From NCBI GenBank assembly GCA_029262995.1, contig JAJCYH010000023.1, positions 62,001 through 126,000 of the forward strand: 64,000 nucleotides of DNA. The letters run 5' to 3'. Each line of letters opens with the position of its first letter. The stretch's first letter is position 1. A program made the position numbers and the translations under genes. The DNA is from Saprospiraceae bacterium. GTDB lineage: Bacteria > Bacteroidota > Bacteroidia > Chitinophagales > Saprospiraceae. Shown piece after piece: positions 36,600 to 46,561 of this stretch. The notes beneath the pieces were generated by a model that was not told where the DNA came from, ran no database searches, and saw nothing but the letters and a program-made list of their open reading frames with translations.

Positions 36600-38432
36600 C
36601 TTATTACCAGAAAGTGCTTTAGCTATATTATGATCCATTGCTCTTTCTGCAAGGGGTCTTGAAAATTCATTTAATTTTTGGATGGCTGTGTTTATGTTAT
36701 CCTTATCTTTCAGATCTACTGCTGTTACTAAATCAGATTTTAAATTTATTAGCATTGCACTTTCTTCAGCATTTAATATTTCCTTATTCTGAGTAATAAA
36801 TTTATCTGTCGATAGAATAATAGAGTTTGCTTCATTGGTTGCTTCCAACAGTGACTTTACCGCCATATCACTTTCAGCATTTTTTATCGACTCCAATAAC
36901 ATTTTACCCATTTCTTTTTCAGAAATTCCATACTGAGATTTAATTCTAATTTCTGTTGACTTCCCAGATCTAAGTTCTTTTGCTCGGACACTTAATATTC
37001 CATCTGCATCGATTACAAATTGTACTTCTATTTTTGGCATTCCAGCAGCCATCGGTGGTATATCTGATAAAACAAACTCACCCAATTTTCTATTGTATTC
37101 CACTAATTCTCTTTCTCCTTGATAAACAGAAATCTTTAAATTCTTCTGTCCATCTACAGAGGTCGTATATTGACGTCCAGCGCCCATTGGTACTTTAGAA
37201 TTTCTTGGTATAATCACATCCATCAATCCACCGACTGTCTCTATGCCAAGAGATAAGGGCGTTACATCAATCAAAAGATATTCAGTTGTATTACCTGCAA
37301 GAATATCTGCTTGGATAGAAGCACCTAGTGCAACTACTTCATCAGGATCAATGTCATTCATGATTGGCCCATCAAACAAGTGCTCAAGTTCACTTTTGAC
37401 CATTGGAACGCGTGTTGAACCACCAACAAGTAATACTTTGTCAATTTGACTGCTTAACAAATTCGCATCTTTTAATGCCTCTTCAACTAAGCTTATTGTT
37501 TGCTGAATAAAAGGACGGATCAAATCATTAAACTCTAATCTGCTTATCGCAAAACTACCATCCTCAGAAATGTATTCTTCCTGAACAGAAAGAATTTTCT
37601 TGGCATCTTCTGCACGTAATCGAAGCATCTGTTTCATCGATTGACTAAACACCTCACCATTTAAATCATATTTTTTTATCCAAAAGTCTCTGATCGCTTT
37701 ATCAAAATCATCTCCTCCCAAAAAAGTATCCCCTTTGGTGGCAAGCACATCAAATATTCCACCTTCAATTCTCAATATTGAAACATCGAAAGTTCCTCCA
37801 CCCAAGTCATAGACGGCTACGTTCTCTGGCTTTTCTTGTTTTTTACCAAACCCATATGCCAACGCCGCTGCAGTTGGTTCGTTTACAATCCTCAACACAT
37901 CTAATCCAGCCAATTTGCCCGCGTCTCTAGTAGCTTGTCTTTGCGCATCATTGAAATATGCAGGAACAGTTATTACCGCTTTTGAAATGGATTTTCCCAC
38001 ATGATTTTCAATACGATTTTTTAGATATTTTAAAATCTCTGCCGACAGGCTAATTGGAGAATAAAACTTGTCGCCAATTTGAACCTTCACCAGCTGATCC
38101 TCTTCATCAATGATCTTATAAGCCAGCTGATCAGAATATGCGGATAGATCTTCATAGGATTTTCCAAGTAGCCTTTTCACACTATATATTGTTCGATTAG
38201 CTTCGCTAACAAGATGGTCCTTTGCTACATTACCGACGATAATTTCATCCTTATCTCCAAAATATACAATTGAAGGTACAAGGCTATGTTTTCCAGTTTC
38301 GTCACGAACAATTATTGGCTTGCCATCATTAAGGTAGGCGACAAGACTATTGGTAGTCCCTAAATCAATGCCGACGATAATTTCATTAGCTTCTAGCTCT
38401 CCTGACTTAATGTTAATTGATATCTTCGCCAT
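36594..38432 (-). CDS. hscA: Fe-S assembly Hsp70 chaperone HscA
   Basis: HscA is the Hsp70 that helps transfer clusters from IscU. I take the ATG at 38432 (612 residues) rather than one 20 codons upstream, because [11 protein letters not shown] leads into the ATPase domain [50 protein letters not shown] and [11 protein letters not shown] are present. HscA-like rather than DnaK-like features include [26 protein letters not shown] and VYQGERELV, and the short C-terminal tail lacks a DnaK-type acidic end. No hscB or iscU neighbours are seen. It is divergent from the YhhQ-like gene with a 52-base gap. Confidence 0.9.
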   Translation of the reverse strand: MAKISINIKSGELEANEIIVGIDLGTTNSLVAYLNDGKPIIVRDETGKHSLVPSIVYFGDKDEIIVGNVAKDHLVSEANRTIYSVKRLLGKSYEDLSAYSDQLAYKIIDEEDQLVKVQIGDKFYSPISLSAEILKYLKNRIENHVGKSISKAVITVPAYFNDAQRQATRDAGKLAGLDVLRIVNEPTAAALAYGFGKKQEKPENVAVYDLGGGTFDVSILRIEGGIFDVLATKGDTFLGGDDFDKAIRDFWIKKYDLNGEVFSQSMKQMLRLRAEDAKKILSVQEEYISEDGSFAISRLEFNDLIRPFIQQTISLVEEALKDANLLSSQIDKVLLVGGSTRVPMVKSELEHLFDGPIMNDIDPDEVVALGASIQADILAGNTTEYLLIDVTPLSLGIETVGGLMDVIIPRNSKVPMGAGRQYTTSVDGQKNLKISVYQGERELVEYNRKLGEFVLSDIPPMAAGMPKIEVQFVIDADGILSVRAKELRSGKSTEIRIKSQYGISEKEMGKMLLESIKNAESDMAVKSLLEATNEANSIILSTDKFITQNKEILNAEESAMLINLKSDLVTAVDLKDKDNINTAIQKLNEFSRPLAERAMDHNIAKALSGNKL

Positions 38433-38484
38433 AGATTTTTTATATTTTGCAATCTCTTTCTTTGATAAAGAAATAGTCCAATAA

Positions 38485-39258
38485 ATGTTCAAAAATAAGA
38501 CGCTTATATTATTTCTAGTACTTGGAGGCTTCTTTGTTACAAATGCCTTAGTAGCTCAAATGATAGGCACTAAAATATTCTCTTTAGAAGCGACTCTTGG
38601 TTTTAATGAATTAAACTGGACACTCTTTGGCGTTGAGGGATTAGGCTTTAATCTTACTGCAGGCGTCTTGCTATGGCCCGTTGTTTTCGTCATGACAGAC
38701 ATTATCAATGAATATTATGGACAGAAGGGCGTTCGCTATCTAAGCTACATGACCGTATTCTTAATATTGTATGCGATGTTAATGATTTCTCTGGCCATCA
38801 TACTCGTTCCAAATGAATGGTGGGCCTTTCAGAGTGGCCAACATGATAATACTGAGATGTCTCTAAGCAATATGAATTTGGCTTTTAAAAGAATTTTTGG
38901 ACAAGGCCTATGGATAATTGTAGGATCATTAATAGCATTCATGGTATCACAATTACTTGATGTATTGATCTTCCATAAAATTAGAGAATGGACTGGCGAA
39001 AAGAAAGTATGGCTAAGAGCTACGGGATCAACCGTAGTCTCCCAATTTATCGATTCCTATTTAGTATTAATTATTGCTTTTTATGTTGGTTCCGATTGGG
39101 AATTGGTTCGAGTTCTTGCTATTGGAAGTGTTAATTATATCTACAAGTTTATTATGGCATTGGCCCTTACGCCAGTAATCTATCTTGCACACTATCTTAT
39201 TGACAATTACCTCGGAGAGAAGTTGGCAGATCAATTAAAAGAAGAAGCCGCCATTTAA
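38485..39258 (+). CDS. Queuosine precursor transporter (YhhQ/VUT family)
   Basis: The 257-residue protein has about six membrane helices and the VUT/YhhQ signature: [16 protein letters not shown], a segment [19 protein letters not shown] near the middle, and [20 protein letters not shown]. YhhQ imports 7-cyano-7-deazaguanine or a related base for queuosine in tRNA. No preQ or tgt gene is in this window. ATG at 38485 is the first in frame. The citrulline hydrolase gene follows after 14 bases, so they are probably one transcript. Confidence 0.9.
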   Translation: MFKNKTLILFLVLGGFFVTNALVAQMIGTKIFSLEATLGFNELNWTLFGVEGLGFNLTAGVLLWPVVFVMTDIINEYYGQKGVRYLSYMTVFLILYAMLMISLAIILVPNEWWAFQSGQHDNTEMSLSNMNLAFKRIFGQGLWIIVGSLIAFMVSQLLDVLIFHKIREWTGEKKVWLRATGSTVVSQFIDSYLVLIIAFYVGSDWELVRVLAIGSVNYIYKFIMALALTPVIYLAHYLIDNYLGEKLADQLKEEAAI

Positions 39259-39272
39259 TATTATTAAAATTT

Positions 39273-40196
39273 ATGAAAAGAAATTTTACAGATACTGTAA
39301 TGATGATCAGACCCAAAAATTTTGGGTTTAACCCAGACACAGCCATAAATAATCATTTTCAAAAGCCAAGTCTAGAATTATCACAAGAAGATATCCAAGA
39401 ACTGGCTATTAAAGAATTCAATAATATGGCCGAAACCCTTAGGATAAATGATATAGAGGTACTCATTGTAGAAGATACTGAGTATCCTCCTAAATACGAT
39501 GCTGTATTCTCTAACAACTGGTTGAGTACTCATTCCGAAGGCAGTCTTACAACATATCCCTTATTTTCACCAAACCGAAGACTAGAAAGGCGTGTTGATA
39601 TTCTTGATCTTTTAACAGAAAAATATGGTTTTGACAAGCGGTATGGATTTGAATATCTGGAAGAGAATAATCAATTTCTTGAAAGTACTGGTAGCATGGT
39701 TTTGGACCGCATTAATAAGGTAGCCTTTTCTTGTCTTGGGCCTCGAACTAATATTCAGGTTATGGATAAATTTGCAGTGTTAATGGGTTATATGAAGATA
39801 ATATTCTACGCTTTCGATTCTAACAATAGAGCAATATATCACACAAATGTAATGATGGCATTAGGTGATGGTTTCGCCATATTATGTCTTGAAAGTGTTC
39901 CTAATGATACCGAACGGAGTAATATAAAAAGCACATTGAATAAAAATGGCTTTGAGATTATAGAAATTGATATGATTCAGATGGAACATTTTGCAGGAAA
40001 CATGCTTCAATTGACCGATAAATCTGGCAAAAATGTTACGATATTGTCCGAAACAGCTTTAAAAAGTCTAAATGGTTACCAACTCGATGCCATAGGACAA
40101 TACAGCAAACTTTTACCTATAAACATACCTGTAATAGAAGGAATTGGAGGAGGAAGTGTACGATGTATGCTTACAGAAATATTCAAACCGATGTAA
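39273..40196 (+). CDS. ctlX: Citrulline utilisation hydrolase-like amidinotransferase
   Basis: The 307-residue protein belongs to the guanidino-group-modifying (GME) superfamily with arginine deiminase and DDAH. Visible are DAVFSNNWLSTHSEG, ESTGSMVLDR (Glu137), the catalytic His in IYHTNVMMALG (His190) and catalytic Cys in GIGGGSVRCMLTE (Cys298). Sequence and length match CtlX-type proteins, which act on citrulline; direct activity is not proven here. Ornithine aminotransferase about 4 kb away would use the downstream ornithine. It likely shares a transcript with the upstream transporter. Confidence 0.85.
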   Translation: MKRNFTDTVMMIRPKNFGFNPDTAINNHFQKPSLELSQEDIQELAIKEFNNMAETLRINDIEVLIVEDTEYPPKYDAVFSNNWLSTHSEGSLTTYPLFSPNRRLERRVDILDLLTEKYGFDKRYGFEYLEENNQFLESTGSMVLDRINKVAFSCLGPRTNIQVMDKFAVLMGYMKIIFYAFDSNNRAIYHTNVMMALGDGFAILCLESVPNDTERSNIKSTLNKNGFEIIEIDMIQMEHFAGNMLQLTDKSGKNVTILSETALKSLNGYQLDAIGQYSKLLPINIPVIEGIGGGSVRCMLTEIFKPM

Positions 40197-40279
40197 GTTC
40201 TGCATACTTATTCACATTCTGTACGCAAATTGTTTAAATTAAATTAATATATATCCATTAATAATATATATATAAAACT

Positions 40280-40287
40280 TACATTTG
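40280..40287 (+). promoter_or_regulatory. Candidate -7 element of the TonB-dependent receptor gene
   Basis: TACATTTG is a full TAnnTTTG match, about 78 bases upstream of the receptor ATG, in a very AT-rich leader (40,225-40,290). No good TTG -33 element is visible. The long leader leaves room for post-transcriptional control, but no structure is evident. Confidence 0.35.
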
Positions 40288-40364
40288 TTTCGGAATTTTA
40301 ATATTTGCTTAACAACCTAATTGAAATAGCAGTGATGCTACTCAATTACAAAATCAACCTTATT

Positions 40365-43001
40365 ATGAAAAATCTAGTACTAATCTTTGCTGTACTATTC
40401 ACCGCTAACCTAATGGCCCAGAGTTCGGTTTCAGGAAAGCTGGTAGATAGTTCAAATGGAGATGCGTTAATCGGTGCCTCTATATCTGTTAAAGGAACAG
40501 CAAAAGGAGCTCTATCTGATATAGATGGGAACTTCAAACTCGAAGGCCTTGCTGAAGGTTCTTACAAATTAATGGCCTCTTATGTTGGATATGAGGACAA
40601 AGAAATTAGAGTAACCACAACTGCAGGAAATGTAGATTTAGGTGAAATTTCAATGAATGTCGGTGGAATTAATCTTGAATCTGTTGTTATAACAGGTACA
40701 ATGGATATTGTAAAAGACAGAAGGACTCCTGTCGCAGTATCGACTATTGGCGTAAGAGAAATTCAAGCACATTCTGGTAATGTGGAATTTCCAGAATTAA
40801 TGAAAAACACACCATCAATTTATGTAGCTAATCAATCAGGTGGATATGGTGATTCTCAAGTATTTACGAGAGGATTTGATCAAACTAACACTGCATTTTT
40901 ATTGAATGGCCAACCTATCAACGGTATGGAAGATGGTAAGATGTATTGGTCTAACTGGTCTGGAATGACTGATGTGGCTACCGCTGTACAAATACAAAGA
41001 GGATTAGGTTCTTCTAAATTGGCCATTTCTTCAGTTGGAGGTACGGTTAACGTAATTATGAGACCTACTGCTCAAAAGCAAGGCGGTTACGTTAGTTTCC
41101 TTAGAGGAAATGACAACTACAACAAAGCAACAGTAATGTACAATACAGGAATGGGAGATAGCAATTTCGGCCTTTCTGTTTTGATGACTCACTGGCAAGG
41201 TGATGGTTGGGCCAAAGGAACCAAAGGTCAAGGTCAGAGTTATTTTATTTCTGCTGGTTGGAAACCAAATGACAATCACGAAATAAATTTTTTAGTCACA
41301 GGAGCACCACAATGGCATGATCAAAACTTCTCAAAGAGAATTAGTGATCATTTCCAAAGTGGAGAATTTGATATCAAGTTTAACAATAACTATGGTACAC
41401 TTAATGGTGAATATTTCACAGAAAGAAGAAATTACTACCACAAACCTGTTGCTAACATCAACTGGGATTTCACCATTAATGAATCAACTAAATTATCAAC
41501 TGTTCTTTACGCTTCTTGGGGTAGAGGTGGTGGAACCGGAGGTTTGGGAAGCTTCAGCAACAGACCAAGAACAGAAGAAGGTTTAATCGACTTTGATGCT
41601 GCTGTTGCAAATAATATAGCAAACGAAACAGGTCCAGGTAGAAATGTTTATGTAAGAAGAGCATCTGTTAACAATCACCAATGGTTTGGAATCGTTTCTA
41701 ACTTAGAAAAAAGTCTTTCTGACAACGTTACAGTAAGCTTTGGTTTTGACGGAAGAAGATATACTGGATCTCACTTTAGACAAATTACAGATCTATTAGG
41801 TGCATCAGGTTACGCACAAAGCGGACGTGACAGATTCCCTAGCGGTTATCTTGTAACAAATACATTTGACCCTAACCCATGGAAGGCAGTAAACGATTTC
41901 GCTGGCGAAGCTCCTGCTGGTGAAAGAGTTGCATATAACAATGATGAGACGATTACTTATAGTGGTGTATTTGGTCAATTAGAGTATTCTAATGATAATA
42001 TCTCAACTTATTTCCAAGGTTCTGTTTCTAACCAAGGTAGTGTAAGATATGAACTTTTCAATGAGACTGAAGCGAACAAAGAGTCTGAAAAAATTAATGA
42101 ACTAGGATATAACATTAAAGCAGGTTTATCTTACTTGATTGATAATAACCATAGTGTATTTTTCAATACAGGTTACTATCAAAGACAACCATTCTTTGAT
42201 AACCAATTCTTGAATTTCAGCAATACAATTAACCCAGTGACAGTGCCAGAGGACATTTTAGGTCTTGAGCTAGGTTATAAATACCAAGGAAGAAACTTTG
42301 TTGCAAACCTTAACCTCTATAGAACATCTTGGAAAGGTCGTGTAACGACTTCTTCAATTGAGCCAGGTGAAGAAGTAACAATTAATGGAGTTCCAACAAT
42401 TTTAGCTGCTGGAGGTTTCATCAATAACGCTGGATTGAATCAATTACATTCTGGAGTCGAATTAGATTTTGCTTATAAAGTAAACAGTGACTTTTCAATC
42501 AAAGGTTATACTTCAATCGGAGATTGGGTGTATGAAGGCATAGTTACAAGGGATGTTTATGAAGATAATGTTGAAAGAACTTTATTGGATTCTTCTCCTG
42601 ACATAGACATTGATGGTGTAAAAGTAGGAGGTGCAGCACAAACCTCATTCGGATTAGGTGTAGATTATACACTTATAGATAACCTTAGATTAGATATTAA
42701 CTACAACTACTATGCAAATCTTTACTCTAACTTAGGAGCTAATACAGAGGAGTTAAAGTTACCTTCCTTTGGATTGCTTGATCTAGGATTGAATTATGTT
42801 TTCAATCTTTCAAATGGTCAATTACTAACATTAAGAGCTAATGTTTATAACATACTTGGAGAAGAATATATTTCTTCAGCTTCTACATCAGATGAAGCAA
42901 GTGCTACTGCAGACGAAAACTGGAATGGTATTAACAAATCCAACAGAGTTCAGTTTGGTAAAACAAGAACTTGGAATTTATCTGCTAGATACTCGTTCTA
43001 A
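40365..43001 (+). CDS. TonB-dependent receptor with N-terminal CarboxypepD_reg-like domain
   Basis: The ATG at 40365 starts a clean signal peptide (MKNLVLIFAVLFTANLMAQ) and gives 878 residues; an in-frame ATG at 40305 adds 20 unrelated residues. Next come the carboxypeptidase-regulatory-like domain VSGKLVDSSNGDALIGASISVKG, a TonB-box-like LESVVITG, a plug with GGYGDSQVFTRGFDQTN and IQRGLGSSKLAISSVGG, and a 22-strand barrel ending RTWNLSARYSF. It imports an unknown ligand using TonB energy. No SusD-like partner is adjacent; the next gene is a secreted OB-like protein. Barrel features such as the LRANVYNILGEEY strand recur across the family. Confidence 0.95.
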   Translation: MKNLVLIFAVLFTANLMAQSSVSGKLVDSSNGDALIGASISVKGTAKGALSDIDGNFKLEGLAEGSYKLMASYVGYEDKEIRVTTTAGNVDLGEISMNVGGINLESVVITGTMDIVKDRRTPVAVSTIGVREIQAHSGNVEFPELMKNTPSIYVANQSGGYGDSQVFTRGFDQTNTAFLLNGQPINGMEDGKMYWSNWSGMTDVATAVQIQRGLGSSKLAISSVGGTVNVIMRPTAQKQGGYVSFLRGNDNYNKATVMYNTGMGDSNFGLSVLMTHWQGDGWAKGTKGQGQSYFISAGWKPNDNHEINFLVTGAPQWHDQNFSKRISDHFQSGEFDIKFNNNYGTLNGEYFTERRNYYHKPVANINWDFTINESTKLSTVLYASWGRGGGTGGLGSFSNRPRTEEGLIDFDAAVANNIANETGPGRNVYVRRASVNNHQWFGIVSNLEKSLSDNVTVSFGFDGRRYTGSHFRQITDLLGASGYAQSGRDRFPSGYLVTNTFDPNPWKAVNDFAGEAPAGERVAYNNDETITYSGVFGQLEYSNDNISTYFQGSVSNQGSVRYELFNETEANKESEKINELGYNIKAGLSYLIDNNHSVFFNTGYYQRQPFFDNQFLNFSNTINPVTVPEDILGLELGYKYQGRNFVANLNLYRTSWKGRVTTSSIEPGEEVTINGVPTILAAGGFINNAGLNQLHSGVELDFAYKVNSDFSIKGYTSIGDWVYEGIVTRDVYEDNVERTLLDSSPDIDIDGVKVGGAAQTSFGLGVDYTLIDNLRLDINYNYYANLYSNLGANTEELKLPSFGLLDLGLNYVFNLSNGQLLTLRANVYNILGEEYISSASTSDEASATADENWNGINKSNRVQFGKTRTWNLSARYSF

Positions 43002-43030
43002 TTAATCGATATTTCTAAAAATAATAAATT

Positions 43031-43065
43031 GAAGCCTTGATAATTTATCGGGGCTTCTTTTTTTT
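43031..43065 (+). terminator. Rho-independent terminator after the TonB-dependent receptor
   Basis: GAAGCCTTGATAA pairs with TTATCGGGGCTTC (two G-T pairs in the middle of the stem), followed by an eight-T run. It sits 30 bases after the receptor stop and 33 bases before the next ATG, so it separates the two genes. Confidence 0.85.
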
Positions 43066-43097
43066 GTACCATTTTCTTATTTTTAAAGAAAAACAAC

Positions 43098-44645
43098 ATG
43101 AAAAAATATCTACACTATCCCTTACTATTTTTAGCATTGATTTTCTCTACTTCAATTATTGGACAAGATGTCATTACAATTACTGAAGCTCGTGAAATAG
43201 ATGCAGAAGGATCTCTAACCAGACTGGGAGCAAATGTTGAGTTAACAGGAATCGCTATTGGACCTAACTTTAGGTCTGGAGGACAAACATGGGTTCTATA
43301 CGACACAAGTGCTAACCTTGGAATTACTGTATTCGCCTTCAATAATGATGTTGGCTATTCTGTTACCGATGGAGATGAATTAAAAGTAATCGGTGAATTA
43401 GACGAATTTAACGGACTAGCGGAAATCATTCCTGAATCTATTGAAATTTTAAGTACTGGAAATCCAATACCAGAGCCTTTAACAGTTACAGAAATGGGTG
43501 AAATGACCGAAGCAAATCTGTTCAAAATAGAAAATGTTAGTCTTGTTGATGAATCACAATGGGGAGCTGCCAATTTCAATGTTGATATTACCAATGGTAT
43601 CACTGTGTTCCAGATGAGAATCGATGGTGATACAGATATCGCAGGAATGCCTGCACCTAAAGGCGTATTTTCCGTCGTTGGTATTGGCGGTCAATTTGAC
43701 AACAGCGCACCTTATACTTCAGGCTACCAAATTTTTCCGCGTTCAGTTATGGATATAGATCCCTATGATACGGGTGGCAATACAGGAATTGACTACGAAG
43801 CTATAACATTGGAGCAAGCAAGAGAAGTAGATGAAAATGGAAATGCTGTCAGATTAGATGACAATGTAGAAGTATCTGGAATTACACATGGCATAAATTT
43901 TAGACCTTCTGGCCTTCAATTTACCATTATAAATGAAAACAATGTTGGCCTTGCCATTTTTAGCACATCGAATGCCTTTAACTATAATTTTGCGGCAGGA
44001 GACGAACTTATCATAAAAGGAAAAATAGGTCAATTCAACGGATTGACCCAAATTAATCCTGATAGTTTGTTCGTTATATCTCAAGGCAATACTCTTGTTA
44101 TTCCTAAGCAAATTGAAATGATGGAAGAATCTAATGAAGGTTCTCTTGTAATGATGCAAATGACAGGATGGGTTGATGAATCTGATTGGTCCGCAGGTGG
44201 AAGTGGTTTTAATATCGACTTTCTTAATGTAAATGGGGTAGAACAGACTATTAGAATTGATGCTGATACCGAACTATTCAATGCTTCTATCCCTGATGGT
44301 TTTTCATTTGTTACAGGAATCGTTGGCCAGTTCGATAGTTCAGAACCTCGAGATGAAGGCTATCAATTATTCCCAGTTAGAGTTGAAGATTTTGATCCTT
44401 ACTTAGGCGTAAATCAACTATTAAAACCATATTTTACCATTTACCCTAATCCAGTAAGTGACATTATTAACATCGACACTGAACTTAAAATTAACTCAGT
44501 GCAAATATTCAACGTAAATGGACAACTGTTGAAGGTGGAAAAATCGAACGATACAATTAATCTTCAAGATTTACATCAAGGGATTTATTATATCCAGATC
44601 AATTCAGAAGAGGGCCTTTACGTAGAAAAAATACTGAAACAATAA
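43098..44645 (+). CDS. Secreted duplicated OB-like (DUF5689-like) protein with T9SS type A tail
   Basis: The 515-residue protein has a signal peptide (to about residue 22), two tandem copies of a roughly 200-residue unit and a T9SS type A tail (about 438-515: YFTIYPNPVSDIINID, VQIFNVNGQLL, LHQGIYYIQI). Each unit opens with ITxxxAREVDxxG or AREIDAEGSLTRL, contains a GxNFR(S/P)xG core (IGPNFRSGG, HGINFRPSG), GDELKVIGELDEFNGL or GDELIIKGKIGQFNGL, and ends ...GYQIFPRSVMDIDPY or GYQLFPVRVEDFDPY. These resemble OB-fold nucleic-acid or sugar-binding domains. No catalytic motif is seen. It is exported to the surface by T9SS; the ligand is unknown. Separated from the receptor by a terminator. Confidence 0.8.
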   Translation: MKKYLHYPLLFLALIFSTSIIGQDVITITEAREIDAEGSLTRLGANVELTGIAIGPNFRSGGQTWVLYDTSANLGITVFAFNNDVGYSVTDGDELKVIGELDEFNGLAEIIPESIEILSTGNPIPEPLTVTEMGEMTEANLFKIENVSLVDESQWGAANFNVDITNGITVFQMRIDGDTDIAGMPAPKGVFSVVGIGGQFDNSAPYTSGYQIFPRSVMDIDPYDTGGNTGIDYEAITLEQAREVDENGNAVRLDDNVEVSGITHGINFRPSGLQFTIINENNVGLAIFSTSNAFNYNFAAGDELIIKGKIGQFNGLTQINPDSLFVISQGNTLVIPKQIEMMEESNEGSLVMMQMTGWVDESDWSAGGSGFNIDFLNVNGVEQTIRIDADTELFNASIPDGFSFVTGIVGQFDSSEPRDEGYQLFPVRVEDFDPYLGVNQLLKPYFTIYPNPVSDIINIDTELKINSVQIFNVNGQLLKVEKSNDTINLQDLHQGIYYIQINSEEGLYVEKILKQ

Positions 44646-44651
44646 GATTTA

Positions 44652-45146
44652 TTACTCCAGGAAAACAGACTTCTGGGTTTTCTTTAACAAGTCAACCCGG
44701 ATGTTTTCTTTGAGTGTTGTAGCCAATGATAATCCTACATAATCAACTTTTATTGGAAAACTCTTGTGCTTTCTATCAATAAGAACCGCAGCTTCTACTT
44801 TTTTTGGTAAAATCTCCATCAAAGGTTTAGTAGCATAAAATATAGTTCTACCAGTATTTGCAACATCGTCTACAACAATTACTGATGCATTGGTTAACCT
44901 TTTCAAAGGAATATCTATGCTTACCTCATCTTTTACAGGGTTGGCAGCATTAAGCATAATATTTCCTAATTCAGCAGACTGTGAAGTGAGCTTGGTATAC
45001 GTTGTCAGCAGGTATTTGGCAAACCTAAGTCCGTTTTTATTTATGCCTAAAAAGAAGATATTATCTTCTTCAAGATTGTTTTCCAATATTTGATACGCTA
45101 ATCGCTCAAGTTTTTGATCCAGTTGTTTGTTATCCAGTATTTTCAT
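44652..45146 (-). CDS. Phosphoribosyltransferase-fold protein (PyrR-like)
   Basis: The 164-residue protein has the type I PRTase core: LGINKNGLRFAKYL and the PRPP-binding loop VIVVDDVANTGRT (about 89-101). It resembles PyrR, the uracil phosphoribosyltransferase/attenuation regulator, and other Bacteroidota phosphoribosyltransferase-family proteins. PyrR-type RNA regulation cannot be judged from sequence alone and no pyr genes are adjacent. It ends 6 bases from the convergent OB-like gene and has no same-strand partner. Confidence 0.8.
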   Translation of the reverse strand: MKILDNKQLDQKLERLAYQILENNLEEDNIFFLGINKNGLRFAKYLLTTYTKLTSQSAELGNIMLNAANPVKDEVSIDIPLKRLTNASVIVVDDVANTGRTIFYATKPLMEILPKKVEAAVLIDRKHKSFPIKVDYVGLSLATTLKENIRVDLLKKTQKSVFLE

Positions 45147-45230
45147 TTCTTACTATAGAATGATAAATATAAGAATTGAACAGTAGATTCGCTTCATATT
45201 CATTAAATTTACCCAGTACAAAATGAATTC

Positions 45231-46550
45231 ATGGCCATTCAACAAATTGCATTTATATTACTGTTTGCCCTGGTTTCCTACCTTGCTTACAAGTCTTATT
45301 CTAAAATATACAAGACAATCATGCTTGGTAAGACCATTGATCTTAAAGCCGATAGGCCGCAAAGATTAAAGAATGTTTTATTGGTTGCCTTTGGGCAAAA
45401 GAAAATGTTTAAAAGACTTATTCCAGCATTTCTTCACCTTAGCATCTATATCGCATTTCTATTTACTCAAGTGGAATTGATTGAAATCATTATTGATGGG
45501 ATAACTGGAACACACAGAATATTTGCTGATAAAATTGGTCTGCTTTATCCTCTGATCATCAATACAATTGAGTTCCTATCCCTTTTCGCTTTTGTTTCAA
45601 CAATTATCTTTCTGTGGAGAAGAAATCTTTTAAAGATACCAAGATTTCAAAGTTCCGAAATGAACGGCTGGCCAAAACTTGATGCCAATTATATTCTACT
45701 AGGTGAATTAATTCTGATTATAGGAATTTTTTCGTTTAATAGTGCTGATACATTGTTGCAATCCTTAGATTCTAGTCATTACCCCGATACCGGCACTCTT
45801 TTAATCAGTGGCTGGATTGGTGAGCAATTCCTTAGTGGCATGTCAGTATCATCACTCTATATACTTGAACGTTTTGGATGGTGGCTTCACTTATGTGTTG
45901 TGTTTGGGTTCTTATTATATCTTCCGATATCTAAACATTTACACATCATGCTTGCATTTCCAAATGTCTATTTCGCAAGACTTAAACCAAGTGGAGAAAT
46001 CGATAACATGCCAGTAATTACAAATGAAGTCAAATCTATGATGGGTCTTGAAACAAATACTGAATCTGACGATAATGGTGAAATACCTGAATTTGGAGCC
46101 AATGACATCGGTGATTTATATTGGAAAAACATCCTTGATGCATTCAGTTGCACCGAGTGTGGGAGATGTACTTCCGTCTGCCCAGCAAACATGACCGGTA
46201 AGAAATTATCTCCTCGTAAAATCATGATGGATATAAGGGACAGAGCAACTGAGGTACAGGAAGGTATTATCAAAAACGGAACTGATCATGATGACGGCAA
46301 AAGTTTGTTCGACTATATTTCCGAAGAAGAAATATTTGCCTGCACAAGTTGCAATGCTTGCGTTGAAGCTTGTCCGATTATGATTAACCCTTTAGAGCCT
46401 ATAATTGAATTAAGAAGGTACAAATTATTGACTGAATCCAAAGGTCCATCGGAATGGATGCCAATGTTTAACGCCTTAGAAAACAATGGCGCAGTGTGGC
46501 AAATGCCAGGACAACGTTTTGATTGGGCAAAGGAATTATCTGATAACTAG
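45231..46550 (+). CDS. Membrane-bound 4Fe-4S electron-transfer protein
   Basis: The 439-residue protein has several membrane helices in the first 250 residues, similar to HdrE/NarI-like membrane subunits with histidines for haem (HLHIM, HLCV), then two 4Fe-4S motifs: SCTECGRCTSVCPA (about 306-319) and ACTSCNACVEACPI (about 371-384). It should pass electrons between a soluble donor and the menaquinone pool. The next gene, 11 bases downstream, encodes a CCG-domain protein, the usual partner in heterodisulfide-reductase-like or fatty-acid-oxidation (ETF-linked) units. The donor is unknown. Confidence 0.9.
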   Translation: MAIQQIAFILLFALVSYLAYKSYSKIYKTIMLGKTIDLKADRPQRLKNVLLVAFGQKKMFKRLIPAFLHLSIYIAFLFTQVELIEIIIDGITGTHRIFADKIGLLYPLIINTIEFLSLFAFVSTIIFLWRRNLLKIPRFQSSEMNGWPKLDANYILLGELILIIGIFSFNSADTLLQSLDSSHYPDTGTLLISGWIGEQFLSGMSVSSLYILERFGWWLHLCVVFGFLLYLPISKHLHIMLAFPNVYFARLKPSGEIDNMPVITNEVKSMMGLETNTESDDNGEIPEFGANDIGDLYWKNILDAFSCTECGRCTSVCPANMTGKKLSPRKIMMDIRDRATEVQEGIIKNGTDHDDGKSLFDYISEEEIFACTSCNACVEACPIMINPLEPIIELRRYKLLTESKGPSEWMPMFNALENNGAVWQMPGQRFDWAKELSDN

Positions 46551-46561
46551 AAAACAGAATT

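Noticed and set aside
40305-40364. Longer N-terminus for the TonB-dependent receptor
   Set aside because: The extra 20 residues precede a complete signal peptide beginning at the 40365 ATG.
45176-45211. Promoter ahead of the membrane Fe-S gene (TTG and TAAATTTA)
   Set aside because: The -7 element ends in A rather than G and the spacer is about 25 bases, outside the usual range.
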